From: Molanna angustata
Lineage: Eukaryota; Arthropoda; Insecta; Trichoptera; Molannidae
DNA length: 64,000 nt
Direction of reading: 5' to 3'
NCBI GenBank assembly: GCA_963576475.1
Contig: OY754984.1
Coordinates: 15,560,722 to 15,624,721 of the forward strand
Shown here in pieces: positions 31,598-41,915 of this stretch (position 1 is the first letter of the stretch; every line of letters starts with the position of its first letter). Both the position numbers and the translations under genes were made by a program. The notes under the pieces are model-generated. The model was given only the letters and a program-made list of their open reading frames with translations. It searched no databases and was not told where the DNA came from.

Positions 31598-31884
31598 TGA
31601 CGCACGGAAGAAGGTGGGACGCCTGTGAGGTGGGCTGGTCACATAATCACAATGGATGACGGCAACCCAGTAAAACTCCTCACACTCTCCGCACCACAAG
31701 GACGAACAAGAACAATAAGACCCAAACTGCGATGGATGGACTCTGTCAGCGCTGATGTATCCATTCTGCAAACCATAAACTAGAAAAGCAAGGCTTCAGA
31801 TAGGCAAGAATGAAAGAGATTGCTGGATCAAGCCAAGTCCCACCCGGGGCTGTCGAGCTTATGATGATGATGAAATAAATAACA
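31598..31884 (+). pseudogene. RTE-like LINE C-terminus with (ATG)n end
   Basis: Frame blocks: 'MDDGNPVKLLTLSAPQG', 'RPKLRWMDSVSADVS' and, after an internal stop, 'RQEWKRLLDQAKSHPGLSS'. This C-terminus is common in insect RTE-like LINEs. It ends in an ATGATG run at about 31873, right beside the 50-bp array. Confidence 0.8.
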
Positions 31885-31900
31885 TATTTTTTATTAGGAA

Positions 31901-32755
31901 AAAAAACAGGATACAATTCCATAACTAAAGAATACAATATTATGATAATGTAAAAACAGGATACAATTCCATAACTAAAGAATACAATATTATGATAATG
32001 TAAAAACAGGATACAATTCCATAACTAAAGAATACAATATTATGATAATGTAAAAACAGGATACAATTCCATAACTAAAGAATACAATATTATGATAATG
32101 TAAAAACAGGATACAATTCCATAACTAAAGAATACAATATTATGATAATGTAAAAACAGGATACAATTCCATAACTAAAGAATACAATATTATGATAATG
32201 TAAAAACAGGATACAATTCCATAACTAAAGAATACAATATTATGATAATGTAAAAACAGGATAAAATTCCATAACTAAAGAATACAATATTATGATAATG
32301 TAAAAACAGGATACAATTCCATAACTAAAGAATACAATATTATGATAATGTAAAAACAGGATACAATTCCATAACTAAAGAATACAATATTATGATAATG
32401 TAAAAACAGGATACAATTCCATAACTAAAGAATACAATATTATGATAATGTAAAAACAGGATACAATTCCATAACTAAAGAATACAATATTATGATAATG
32501 TAAAAACAGGATACAATTCCATAACTAAAGAATACAATATTATGATAATGTAAAAACAGGATACAATTCCATAACTAAAGAATACAATATTATGATAATG
32601 TAAAAACAGGATACAATTCCATAACTAAAGAATACAATATTATGATAATGTAAAAACAGGATACAATTCCATAACTAAAGAATACAATATTATGATAATG
32701 TAAAAACAGGATACAATTCCATAACTAAAGAATACAATATTATGATAATGTAAAA
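31901..32755. repeat. 50-bp satellite-like array, about 17 units
   Basis: The unit is 50 bp ('aaaaacaggatacaattcca' then 'taactaaagaatacaatatt' then 'atgataatgt'), head to tail with no spacers. By eye only one unit departs, ataaaattcc for atacaattcc at about 32261, plus small edge changes. Such uniformity suggests recent expansion or homogenisation. It contains frequent stops and encodes nothing. Confidence 0.97.
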
Positions 32756-32777
32756 AAATATGATTTGTTTTTTGCAT

Positions 32778-33700
32778 CACAATAATATGTTTTCACATAA
32801 GAGTAACATACATAAATTTCACATAAAAATGACAAATATAATACTATATGTAACATATATTATGCCAGTGTATATGTGTTTTATGGTATGTATGTACCTA
32901 TGTGTTATAATGTATGTATGTATGCGAGATAGGTTATGGATGAATGTGATTATGGTATGTACAATGGTATATGGTATGTATGGTAGATGGTATGTATGGT
33001 ATATGGTATGTATGTATGGTATATGGTATGTATGGTAGATGGTATGTATGGTAGATGGTATGTATGGTATATGGTATGTATGTATGGTATATGGTATGTA
33101 TGGTAGATGGTATGTATGGTAGATGGTATGTATGGTATATGGTATGTATGGTAGATGGTATGTATGGTAGATGGTATGTATGGTATATGGTATGTATGGT
33201 AGATGGTATGTATGGTAGATGGTATGTATGGTATATGGTATGTATGTATGGTATATGGTATGTATGGTAGATGGTATGTATGGTAGATGGTATGTATGGT
33301 ATATGGTATGTATGTATGGTATATGGTATGTATGGTAGATGGTATCTATGGTATATGGTATGCATGGTATATGGTATGCATGGTATATGGGATGTATGAT
33401 ATATGATTTGTACAGTATATGGTATGTATCGAATTGTTGTAATATGTATGTTTTGAAATCTGCTGGTGAATTATGTATTGTATCGAAATGTTTAAAGTAT
33501 GTATTGTAGTTGGAGCAACTCCGTCTAATGTAATTGTTTTGTGTGTAGTTTGTGTAACATCGGTCGACATAGAAAAAAAACTGAGACCTGGAAATTGCGT
33601 AATGGGCAGTAAAAAATTTATTTAAAAAGTAAGTTATGTGAGTCTACACGATTGTAAATAATTTTGTGAGGATAGATTATGTCTATAATTGTCTGTAATT
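32778..33700 (+). repeat. Dispersed repeat O, copy 2 (with array)
   Basis: Matches 26652-27095 on both sides, from 'ataatatgttttcacataag' to 'gaattgttgtaatatgtatg' and on to the 'cggtcgacatag' block. The minisatellite 32951-33426 lies between the 'gtgattatggtatg' and 'tatcgaattgttg' blocks. Confidence 0.85.
32951..33426. repeat. 16/20-bp minisatellite
   Basis: Units of ggtatgtatggtagat or ggtatgtatggtatat, and a 20-bp form with an extra tatg, alternate in higher-order runs of about 84-100 bp. Long frames on both strands (e.g. 32934-33365 minus) come from the repeat. Confidence 0.95.
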
Positions 33701-33759
33701 GTCGACATAGTATGTAGATACCTGTTACTTTCCTGAAAATTAGTGTAAAATAATGTGTT

Positions 33760-34015
33760 CACTTTTATTCGATTGAACACAATGATATTGTGTGGCCACA
33801 TGGGAAGATTAAATGAAGAGCGCCTGACGAAGAAAATGTATAAAACGTATGAAACGAGACGCTACGCGCCAGGGACATGCGAGTTAGGATGACTCAACCA
33901 AGTGAACAAGACATTAATTTATAAGACGATGCATGAATCTAGACAGTTGTGAATATGTGGCGTTCGGTTCACTCTGGCTATTCCGTTAGGGTCGTGATGT
34001 GATGGTATGAGTTTA
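33760..34015 (+). pseudogene. RTE-like LINE 3' end, eroded
   Basis: 'ggccacatgggaagattaaa' and 'gaagagcgcctgacgaagaa' correspond to the segment at 48870-48910. It ends with the 'gtggcgttcggttcactctg' tail. Frames are broken by stops. Confidence 0.7.
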
Positions 34016-35369
34016 ATGATATCATTGCTCAGCACAATCTATATATGGGGTCCAGAAATGATGTATTTTTTTGCTACATTGGTGATAAAGGGATATACAA
34101 TGAAAGGGTTAGAGGTACTTACCTTCCAAAATAAATGCATGTAACGCGGTTTGACTCCATTCAACCCTCCATCTGGCGTCGACATCTATAATAATATATC
34201 TATTGTCATTGCCTACAATTAATTATTTACACTAAATGATAAACAGCCCTTCGTTGGAGGTGAAAAAATAAAAACTGGCAACATTATATCTAATAAAACA
34301 AACTAATCAACAAATCGAAAAACAATCACCAATATTAAATTAGATGTTCTTTAATTATCTCTCTTTATGTATTAATACATTGTTTATTTAATTTTTTAAT
34401 ATTTATTTATTTATTTTCTTGTTTAACATTTGTTTGTTTGTTTTTTTTAATAGTTATTACCTATTTATTCATTTATTCCACGGGATTGATGTTGTCATTT
34501 AACAAAATTGATTTAAATTAACACCGAAATACTTATAACATACTATTTATTTCAACATATCGGGCAATATACCACATTCCGAAAAAACAATAATTGCTTG
34601 GCTTATATCCATAGGTATAGATGAATCAAATAATAAATTGGCTTCATTTCTAACTTAATTGGACCTGAAAATTTGTTAAATTTACCTTATTTTTAGAATC
34701 ATTATTGTATGTGTGCGTTGTGTTGTGTTGGTTATTGCTACTATAGTAACTATTCCTATCGGACGTCCTAAAACAGGTTCACCTAGTTGGGCGTCCAACG
34801 TGTCAATATTTTTATACAGCGTACAACTCGGACAAATTTACATGTAAAACTGTAACTACTTTGTTAATGTACTAATATATTTTGTTGTTATAATTCTTTT
34901 TGTGTTACTTACGCTGTTTTATGTCTAATAATACCTACTATGTAAAAATAAAAAAAATAAAAATAATAACAATTCACTGCTAGCAATAACTGCTACAAAA
35001 ACCCTTTATATAGGTACATAGATGCAAGCGGCGTGAACTTTTTAATTTTTGTACCTATTTTTTTTTAATTTGTTTTTATTTTTATATCATAGTAGCACAT
35101 TTAATCCTTCTCCCATCGTTTTTTCTTTTTATTTTCCTCTTCCCTTTATTTCCCGTCACCGGCAAACATACAATAATTTTTTAATAACATTTTAATTTAA
35201 TCTAATAATATTTTTATTTATTTTGATTATATTCTTACTTATTTAACGTTGTAATGTGTATACAAATGTAATTGGTCTGTTTTTTATTTATTTTATATTG
35301 TATTCCATTTGTATATTTTATAAGACTGTAGGGACAAACCCTTAAATAAATAAATTTATCTAACAACTT
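34016..35369. other. Unassigned; probable LINE UTR at the right
   Basis: T-rich DNA without frames. 'gggacaaacccttaaataaa' with an AAATA tail at 35345-35355 suggests a plus-strand LINE 3' UTR covering perhaps 34.7-35.35 kb. Confidence 0.35.
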
Positions 35370-35432
35370 TAATGTCTTAATCCAGACGAATCAAGTCAGG
35401 CACCTACAGGGCTTACGACCTGTCATCCAAAG
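35370..35432 (+). mobile_element. MITE-D fragment
   Basis: 'gtcaggcacctacagggctt' and 'acgacctgtcatcc' match the left part of the 21.3 kb copy. Confidence 0.6.
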
Positions 35433-35580
35433 GGACACAATTAAAAAGGTAAAGATGCGCACAACGAAACAGAGCACAGATTACATATCCGACAAATTCA
35501 CAATTCAGTTAAAAATAATTCCATTTTCCAGAACAGAAATCTGAAATTCTAGTAGGTACAGACAGTCATGTGAAATAAAT

Positions 35581-35624
35581 TAGAACTCGAACCCAGCGCG
35601 CTAACCCTTCTGCCATCGACCCAT
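35581..35624 (-). mobile_element. SINE-A head with collapsed anticodon arm
   Basis: The inverse reads 'gggtcgatggcagaagggtt' then 'agcgcgctgggttcgagttc'. Compared with 40908 the anticodon arm is missing. Confidence 0.6.
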
Positions 35625-36187
35625 CTACAAGAAATGAAAAAATGAAACTCATATATATAAAGCCATCTATTGAGAAATTATTTGTATTTATTCCACGCTT
35701 CCCAGATGTTAAGAATCTCTGGTTTGTATGTAAGTGTAATACCCGTCGTGTGACGGCAGTTTTTCACTGTATGAAACACTTCACTTGGTTAATGTTTGCG
35801 AGAAAATATTTAGCTAACAGATGTGATGTGTTTCCTATTATACGGCACGATTGTGTTGTGTGTATGTATGTATGTACCTATGCATAATATTGGATCAGTG
35901 AATATACAAGTGTATATATGTTCATGTTGAGCGTTTGTTACATATCGGAGGGTTGGAAGTGTGTGCCCAACTACTCGAGTTATTAAGTATCAATTGGATC
36001 ATCCGTTTATTGCAATTTGTTGGGAGATTTCAAGACTTAATGTAATGTTATTATTTATGTTATATATTGACAATCATCACTGTATGTATTTATTTATTTA
36101 TATACATACATACATATACTTAAATTGATAGACATCATAAGAATCGTATATGCAATACCCTATTAGGGAAAAAACCTGAGCCGGGGC
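35625..36187. other. Nothing recognised
   Basis: An 81-codon plus-strand frame (35642-35887) ends in GTATGTATG repeats and has no recognisable domain. TATT/TATA runs near 36085-36110. Confidence 0.35.
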
Positions 36188-36911
36188 GCGTATTTACCTT
36201 TCCGTGTTGATTAGGAGGCAAGTAATGCCTTGAATTAGGCACTAGTTTGTTGCGCTAATGCACCTAAAAACTCGTGTTGAATTCAAGGCACGTGTCATCC
36301 ATATGCACACGGTTTAGCAACGCAAACTATTCCTGCTAATACGTGTTCAATTCAAGGCACGCGGCTTTCAATCGTACACAGGTTTATAAATTTTACCATG
36401 CGTATTGATTGAGCGTTACAAGGTTGTGTTAGAAGATTTTTTTGTGTATGATTGTTTTAGTAGATTAATCTACACTAATCTACATTATATCATAAAAATT
36501 CGTTAAGACAATTTTTTTGTATGAGATTTGTACTCATGAATTTTTCAATGAAATAATTATATTTTGCATCGTAATTACCTTCACAAGATGATATAGAGCA
36601 TCGAGTTTTACATTGGTAATTATCCTTGTCTCTTTCGTAATTTACAATTTTAAAATTGTCCAAAATACCACCAAGTATGTCCTTTAACAGTTCCATATTA
36701 CTTAAAGACTTAAACAAAATTACCGAACAAAATTCAAATGTGACAGAGACAGACGAAATGCGAGCTAAATGGCTATATTTATTATGTTCCATATTCAATA
36801 ATTAATTGACTTGAATTCAACACGAGTTTTTAAGTGCATTGGTCCAAAAACAAACTAGTGCCTAATTCGAGGCAGCACTTGCCCTAATCAACACAGAAAG
36901 GTAAATACGCT
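36188..36911. mobile_element. Long-TIR element E, full copy (724 bp)
   Basis: Ends are inverted over about 105 bp (36188-36290 and 36808-36911), starting 'gcgtatttacctttccgtgt'. Direct repeats gccggggc lie at 36180-36187 and 36912-36919, a likely 8-bp target duplication (one extra T at the right end). The 242-bp copy at 21.8 kb lacks the centre. The centre carries a minus-strand frame (separate entry) that is too short to be a transposase. Confidence 0.9.
36490..36798 (-). CDS. 102-codon frame inside element E
   Basis: I do not recognise this product. The frame runs ATG to TGA wholly between the inverted repeats and is absent from the shorter copy. An internal Met begins 'MELLKDILGGILDNFKI', about residue 35. 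The second half has closely spaced cysteines in 'QCKTRCSISSC'. There is no signal peptide, and a transmembrane segment is unlikely. On the minus strand, 'gaag|gtaatt' near 36578 resembles a splice donor, so a captured host exon is one reading. An AT-rich chance frame is the alternative. No promoter or poly(A) signal is assigned. Confidence 0.35.
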   Translation of the reverse strand: MNMEHNKYSHLARISSVSVTFEFCSVILFKSLSNMELLKDILGGILDNFKIVNYERDKDNYQCKTRCSISSCEGNYDAKYNYFIEKFMSTNLIQKNCLNEFL

Positions 36912-37113
36912 GCCGGGGCAAATGCATCTTGAAACAGCGACGCTGCAATAATGAATTCCAACATCAATCGTACATAAAAAAGTAAGTACATCTAAATAAT
37001 ATTACAAATTATATAGAAATATATATGAAGAAAACAGAAGATCCAAAAAAAAAAAACAAAATATATAAATGGTCTGCCCGATACTAATAGCCATTCCTTT
37101 ATTTTAGTTTTAA

Positions 37114-37308
37114 ATGAATGTATACGTTGAGTTTCTATTGTTATTTCTATCAAGTTTATTGTATCTTCTAGGAGCAATGACTCCCAAACATCTCTATCCG
37201 AACGAGGTTTTCATTAGAGGCACAGAGAAGTTAGAAGTTGGTCATCCGCATCCAAGAATGAAGAATGAAACAGATCCTGGGTCTAATACAAGAGGAAGTA
37301 GAAGTTAA
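37114..37308 (+). CDS. Candidate small secreted protein, 64 aa
   Basis: Starts 'MNVYVEFLLLFLSSLLYLLG', a hydrophobic stretch of about 20 residues that looks like a signal peptide with possible cleavage after LLGA. A hydrophilic 43-residue remainder holds 'EKLEVGHPHPRMKNET' and ends 'DPGSNTRGSRS'. There are no cysteines and no dibasic pairs, so it is not a classical neuropeptide precursor. An N-glycosylation site (NET) is present. The frame is less AT-biased than its surroundings. The ATG is the first after an upstream in-frame stop. I do not recognise the family. The chance of a random frame is real at this length, but the flanking acceptor and AATAAA raise it above the other short frames. 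Confidence 0.4.
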   Translation: MNVYVEFLLLFLSSLLYLLGAMTPKHLYPNEVFIRGTEKLEVGHPHPRMKNETDPGSNTRGSRS

Positions 37309-37392
37309 ATAATTATGATTTGTGTTCTTATTGTTATTTTATGTAGACCTTTAGGTCTTGTGATGGGCCTCTTCCGGCTCTTACTTTTCTAC

Positions 37393-37398
37393 AATAAA
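37393..37398 (+). promoter_or_regulatory. AATAAA polyadenylation signal candidate
   Basis: Lies 85 bp after the stop of the 64-aa frame. The hexamer is common in AT-rich DNA, so it is only supportive. Confidence 0.35.
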
Positions 37399-37400
37399 GT

Positions 37401-38229
37401 AATACTTCGAAATTGATAGGTACTAATACTTTTTATTTAAATAATTAAACATTCTTTAACAATGCGAAAAAGACTGTCGTGAAAATTCCCGATAAGTTTA
37501 AAGTAAATTTAGTAGTAAATCATCGTAATGAATTACGTAAATGGAATGAATAAACTATTGAGTTATGTAAGACTTTGTTTATAAGGGATTCAAATACAAA
37601 CAATTGTAATGATAATTGTAATTGTAATTACAATGACGGATTATTTATTTTAAGATATGGTTGAGATTCATTGGCAAATCTAACTTTTTTTTATTTTACG
37701 CTACGATGGTCGATTTACTAATGATATTAATAACAATTTGGCTATACAAATAATAAAACTCAATTATTATTATTACCATTATACACTTTCTCAAAAGAAT
37801 TAGCAGATCAATGCGTAAATTGTAAATTATTTAAAAGAGCAAAATAAAATGCAACAAACGCATCATCAAGATTTCAATTGGGAATAATTCACCCTTCCAT
37901 ATACTTACCATATCAAATATTAGGCTCTGAGGAGGTCTCTATTACTACCTATTAACCCTAATGATTCCCGATTATCAACATTTAAAATATCTTTAGCGAA
38001 TCGACATATATTCATTATTATCGATTATTGCATTATTACCATTAATTTTTTCGATAAATCTAAAATTTCTACATAACGGCTAAACGATTTAGGAATAATG
38101 CCATACCTAATGAACAGTAAACAGTATTTTACGAAAATAAATACCTCAAATATGAAGTCACTGAGAAAGATAGGTAAGCCAAAAAAACGACGAATGGAAG
38201 AACATGGAACGAAGATTGAGTTGTAACTG
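37401..38229. other. AT-rich, nothing recognised
   Basis: Contains a small inverted run of 'attgtaat' and 'attacaat' at about 37602-37633. No frames or repeats. Confidence 0.35.
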
Positions 38230-38370
38230 TAAATAACAGACGAAATGTATGAAAAGATTTTTAAAATGTAAGTGAAGCGATGAATTTATGCAAAGACAGA
38301 AGTGTATGGTGCTCGGTTCTCTCTGCCTACCCGAAAAACACGGACATGACGTGATGGTGAATACGTATGT
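38230..38370 (+). pseudogene. RTE-like LINE C-terminal scrap
   Basis: Reads 'VSEAMNLCKDRSVWCSVLSA' followed by YPKN, the end of the family seen minus at 27.2 kb, then the usual tail ending 'acgtgatggtg'. Confidence 0.75.
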
Positions 38371-38714
38371 ACCTACATATATAAATAAATCAATTTTATT
38401 TCTCTTCGTTCTATATTGTAAAATAAAGGGGTCCATATACCATCAAAGTATTGACGAATTTCCGCCCTTCTCAGCATGACACCAAAAGGACACTCTTTTA
38501 AAAATACAAGTTGATTACAAACCCATTTACTTGAAATGAATTGCTTGCACTATCGAGTGGATAGCATGTGTTGTTATAGTGAAATATGAATAAGCAGTCT
38601 ATCTACTTGAATATTTGAAAATAATGTGCTTATAACGAGGGTTATTTAACTATCGATTGAAATATTCTATTTAATTTTTATTTTGTACCTATTGATTTTC
38701 TGGTAACTCACAAA
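38371..38714. other. Nothing recognised
   Basis: AT-rich spacer between two repeats. Confidence 0.35.
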
Positions 38715-38825
38715 TACTCTCGGGTCAGTTAAATATTGCTTTAACACACACCCAATAACAAGCATTTAATTGTGTTTTTACATAGTCTGGATCTGTGAGA
38801 CGATAAATATCTCAAAAAGTCAATT
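38715..38825. mobile_element. Two SINE-B fragments in opposite orientation
   Basis: 38720-38765 ('taacacacacccaataacaa') is an inverted tail. 38766-38825 ('agtctggatctgtgagacga') is a plus-strand body. They meet with no spacer. Confidence 0.6.
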
Positions 38826-38919
38826 GGAACATGCGTCAGTAATCTGGAATCCACAATATAATATTTATATTAATGCCTTTGTAACCCTGGGTATAAGAAT
38901 GTACACAAAAATGCACGCT

Positions 38920-39110
38920 AAATTACCTTTTAATGTATGAAACATGAAAAATGTTGTATATCGCCTAATATGTGATATTCAACATTTCTTCGTGAAGAAA
39001 ACGTAAAATTTAAAGTTTTTTTTTAAATAGCAAGAACAGTAATTAAAATATTATAATTAAAAAAACTCAGCCGGTGGACTTTCATATTCTCTTTCGATTG
39101 AAGTAAAAAT
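38920..39110 (-). repeat. Dispersed repeat J, copy 2
   Basis: 'ttcttcgtgaagaaaacgta', 'aatagcaagaacagtaatta' and 'actttcatattctctttcga' are the inverse of 11236-11425. Confidence 0.65.
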
Positions 39111-39479
39111 ATACCTTATAGGCCATGTAGTCATTTGGTTACTTACAATAGAAAATTAAAAAAGGATTTTACTAAAACTAATTTTACAAGAAAAGTATTA
39201 AACAAATTCAAATTTCAAAAAATTCATGCAATAAAATAAAAATGTAAATATAAACTGTTCTTTATTTTAAATACCTACTTATCTTTTGAGGGTACTGGGG
39301 AAATTATTTTCAAAATATAGATACTATATAGCCTACTATAGCCTCTTAACAGTAGGTATGTATATAACGAATTCAACACATATTTTGAGACATATGAAGT
39401 ATAACAAATTTGGTTATAACTACAAAAATTAATTGGAAACTTTACAGACAAGACGAAGGACCTCAGACTTAATGTACCT
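39111..39479. other. Nothing recognised
   Basis: AT-rich; may be the further upstream part of the eroded LINE that follows. Confidence 0.3.
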
Positions 39480-39740
39480 ATATGGCATAATAACATAACT
39501 TCAATATTGACTGTACAGACCTTCTGAAAATTATTAACTTCAACAAACCATACAGACGAACAAGACACACCTCAACGTTCTTTTTAGACGAAAAAAAAAA
39601 CACTAACGCCGCTCAGAATTCGCCATTGTACCAATGCTTTACCACATATAATAATTTGGATCAGGTCCGTGGACATATTCTGTATGCCCAGGATCCTTTT
39701 CAGGAGCCACATTTGACAGGAATAATTAATGATTTTGTTA
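39480..39740 (+). pseudogene. Jockey/CR1-like LINE C-terminus, eroded
   Basis: One frame gives 'DLLKIINFNKPYRRTRHTST', then 'NSPLYQCFTTYNNLD' before losing the pattern. This 'PxRRTR...SPxxxxxxxYN' layout is typical of the last part of jockey-type ORFs. Confidence 0.55.
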
Positions 39741-39884
39741 CCAGCAGTGAGTACATGTAACATGAAATCAATGATTAAGTTACAATCACTTAGGTAAGTT
39801 ATTCTTATTTAATACATTGTATTTTTTTATTTTTGTACGTTGCCCGTTTTTTAGATATATTAATAAAAAAATAGTAAAAAATCC

Positions 39885-39945
39885 ACGGAATGTAGCAACT
39901 TGTTTATAGGTGCGTTCCAAATTAATATTTGACATAGTAAGTAGG
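39885..39945 (+). mobile_element. SINE-B tail fragment
   Basis: 'ggaatgtagcaacttgttta' and 'caaattaatatttgacatag' match the SINE-B 3' end. Confidence 0.6.
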
Positions 39946-40669
39946 TATAGAATATTTTCGTTGTAGAGTGGAGCTGTTTGCGCATATGCCAACCAAGCAA
40001 TACAACATAAATTTGCGCTGTACACATCCCACGTTACTTACTCAAGAAGTTTGCCGTTGACTATACCTGTTTGTCGTTCAAGAAGCATTACAAAGATAAA
40101 AATAAAATACAAAAAAGTTTTTTAATACAGCCGTTTTTCGTAGGCGTTGTTTCAACATAATATATTTCACCATGGACTCTGCCGATAGATAAATTATATG
40201 ATAATTCTATTTTAATACATCAAGTAGGTACCTACCTATATTTCAATAATAGTTTTCGATTTGATTAACAGATGTCACCGTGCTTCGCTGTCACTTCCTC
40301 TTCCTCGTTTCAGAACGATTGTCATTTTGAATTTCGTGCCAGACCGGAATACGTTCGAGCGGGCCCGAGCTCCCACTATTGTAGTCAACCCCACAGCAAA
40401 ATTCCAAAATCGTGTCAATCAAAATTTAGGTAGGTACATATGTCAGAATGCACCACGAATATCAGCTGATTTATATAAGGAAAGTAAAATTATAATACAA
40501 ATGTATGTTGCGATATTACGATGTTTTGAGATTCAGCAGCGCTCTATAACAAGTCACTCTATAAAGTACCTATTCAAATTTTGTTTGGAATATTTCCAGC
40601 ATTTTCATGAAATTAATTTGTTCAATATTTTTTTTTAATTAAATATTTTATTATGAATACCCACCACAT
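39946..40669. other. Unassigned
   Basis: A 125-codon frame at 40261-40638 has no recognisable domain, no splice context and a low-complexity end. Confidence 0.35.
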
Positions 40670-40860
40670 TTTATGAAAGTGGTGGGTCTTTTTACTGATT
40701 TGAAAATAAAAATTTCAAAATATAAGTATCCTGAGCTTGGGGTCACTTTAAAATATTTGACTTTTAAAATTTCAGAAGCACTGATCTGATATTATTCAAA
40801 ATCTAATGGAGTCCAAACGAGTATTATATATACAAATTTACAAAATTTGAAAAAAATTGA
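40670..40860 (-). repeat. Dispersed repeat I fragment
   Basis: 'aaaataaaaatttcaaaata' and 'cctgagcttggggtcacttt' are the inverse of the repeat I left end at 24.46 kb. Confidence 0.5.
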
Positions 40861-40907
40861 ATGATTACTTTAGTCTATGATTGATAAAGTAAAATAAAAT
40901 TTTAGAT

Positions 40908-41080
40908 GGGTCGATGGCAGAGCGGTTAGCGCATTGGGTTAGTAATCCAGTGGTCGCGAGTTCGAATCCTGCCTCGACCGATTTCGTTCACCTATAGCAC
41001 AAGCATTTATGCTTATTTTAGGGAACGTAATAAGATGTATATGAACTTGTTTAACAAGGACATATTTATTTAAAAAAAAA
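40908..41080 (+). mobile_element. SINE-A, best copy
   Basis: tRNA-like head 40908-40981. The acceptor ggtcga/tcgacc pairs, the D arm is 'gcagagcggttagcgc', and the anticodon arm ttggg-ttagtaa-tccag would read AGT (Thr-like). The T arm with 'gttcgaatcc' is partly mismatched, and the 1-72 position does not pair. The unique body 'atttcgttcacctatagcac' and an A-rich tail at 41071-41080 follow. Repetition with the same body at 45.9 and 58.8 kb shows a SINE, not a tRNA gene. Confidence 0.8.
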
Positions 41081-41204
41081 CATGCCGTACATGGCAGTTG
41101 GCACACAGTACATAGCACACAGCACACAGCACATAGCACACACACAGGTACATTGTGATGAAACTTTCAATACAATCTCAGCATGCTACTAGTTGAAAAT
41201 CTAC

Positions 41205-41295
41205 AATAAAAAAATAGCCTTAAAAATTGCGAAACCATAACTCTCCACAATATCCCCTTGGGTTAGTGAGGAGTAAAAATCATTACACTTGTTGA
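41205..41295. repeat. Family M-like hairpin end
   Basis: 'ccataactctccacaatatc' and 'cttgggttagtgaggagtaa' form a degraded hairpin similar to 43487 and 52905. Confidence 0.45.
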
Positions 41296-41406
41296 ATATT
41301 ATCACTAATTAGGTAGTTGTTTTAAACAATATTTTTCTGAATCAACTGAATCTAGTGGTATCAATAATTTTTGATAAGTCTTCGTTGGACGAAATAGTTT
41401 TATATA

Positions 41407-41915
41407 CGACTAGAAAAACCCGGCAGACCTTGTCCACCCTGTTTAATTATTTACCTCCAAATATATAAAAATGGTTGTTCGGTATGCTTCCTTTTTATCA
41501 CTCTACATTCTTATCTAGATTCGCTAATTATAATTCCGTATTTTTTCCCTTCCATCCCTACAGTCGCTTCCGTCCCTATTCATTCATTCATTTAAATGTT
41601 ATTTAATTATTCAAACAAATGTAGGTACTTGAACCTTTAGCATTATACCAGTTTTATATAATATAATATACCATTTTATGTATGGGTATATAGGATTTTT
41701 GCTGAACATACCCATTAAGAATTCAATACCAAATTTTTTTTTTATTTTTTTGTTAGATATTGAATTAATAAATAAATAAATTATAATGCATAAACCTTCT
41801 CCTGAATGAGCTGAACAAATTCCCAAAGTTTCGTCGCAATCGGATGGTTGGTTAAGGAGTTCATCGCGAACAAACAAATATACGTAAATCCATTTATATA
41901 TATAAAGATAGACAA
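41407..41915. repeat. Dispersed repeat, 'acccggcagacc' left edge
   Basis: The left edge 'actagaaaaacccggcagac' and the right edge 'gcgaacaaacaaatatacgt' then 'atccatttatatatataaag' resemble a common arthropod interspersed repeat whose class I cannot assign. There is no coding part. Confidence 0.4.

Larger units (their letters stand above)
37108..37400 (+). other. Candidate terminal exon with poly(A) signal
   Basis: A pyrimidine-rich run ends in TTTTAG (37107), a good splice acceptor. It is followed by an in-frame stop and ATG within 7 nt, a 64-codon frame, and AATAAA at 37393-37398 about 85 bp after the stop. This order fits the last coding exon of a small gene with its first intron in the 5' UTR. 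The upstream exon was not identified. Confidence 0.4.

Noticed and set aside
31901..32755. CRISPR array
   Set aside because: Units are contiguous with no variable spacers, and the DNA is clearly of insect origin. The same applies to the 33-bp array at 4.5 kb.
32760..33365. Tyr/His-rich and Met/Tyr/Val/Trp-rich repeat proteins on either strand
   Set aside because: They arise from the GTATG-type minisatellite.
40261..40638. 125-codon plus-strand frame as a host gene
   Set aside because: No domain, signal peptide or splice support; ends in low-complexity F/N-rich sequence.
40908..40981. tRNA-Thr(AGT) gene
   Set aside because: The acceptor end is mispaired and the same unique body follows the head at other loci, so it is a SINE.
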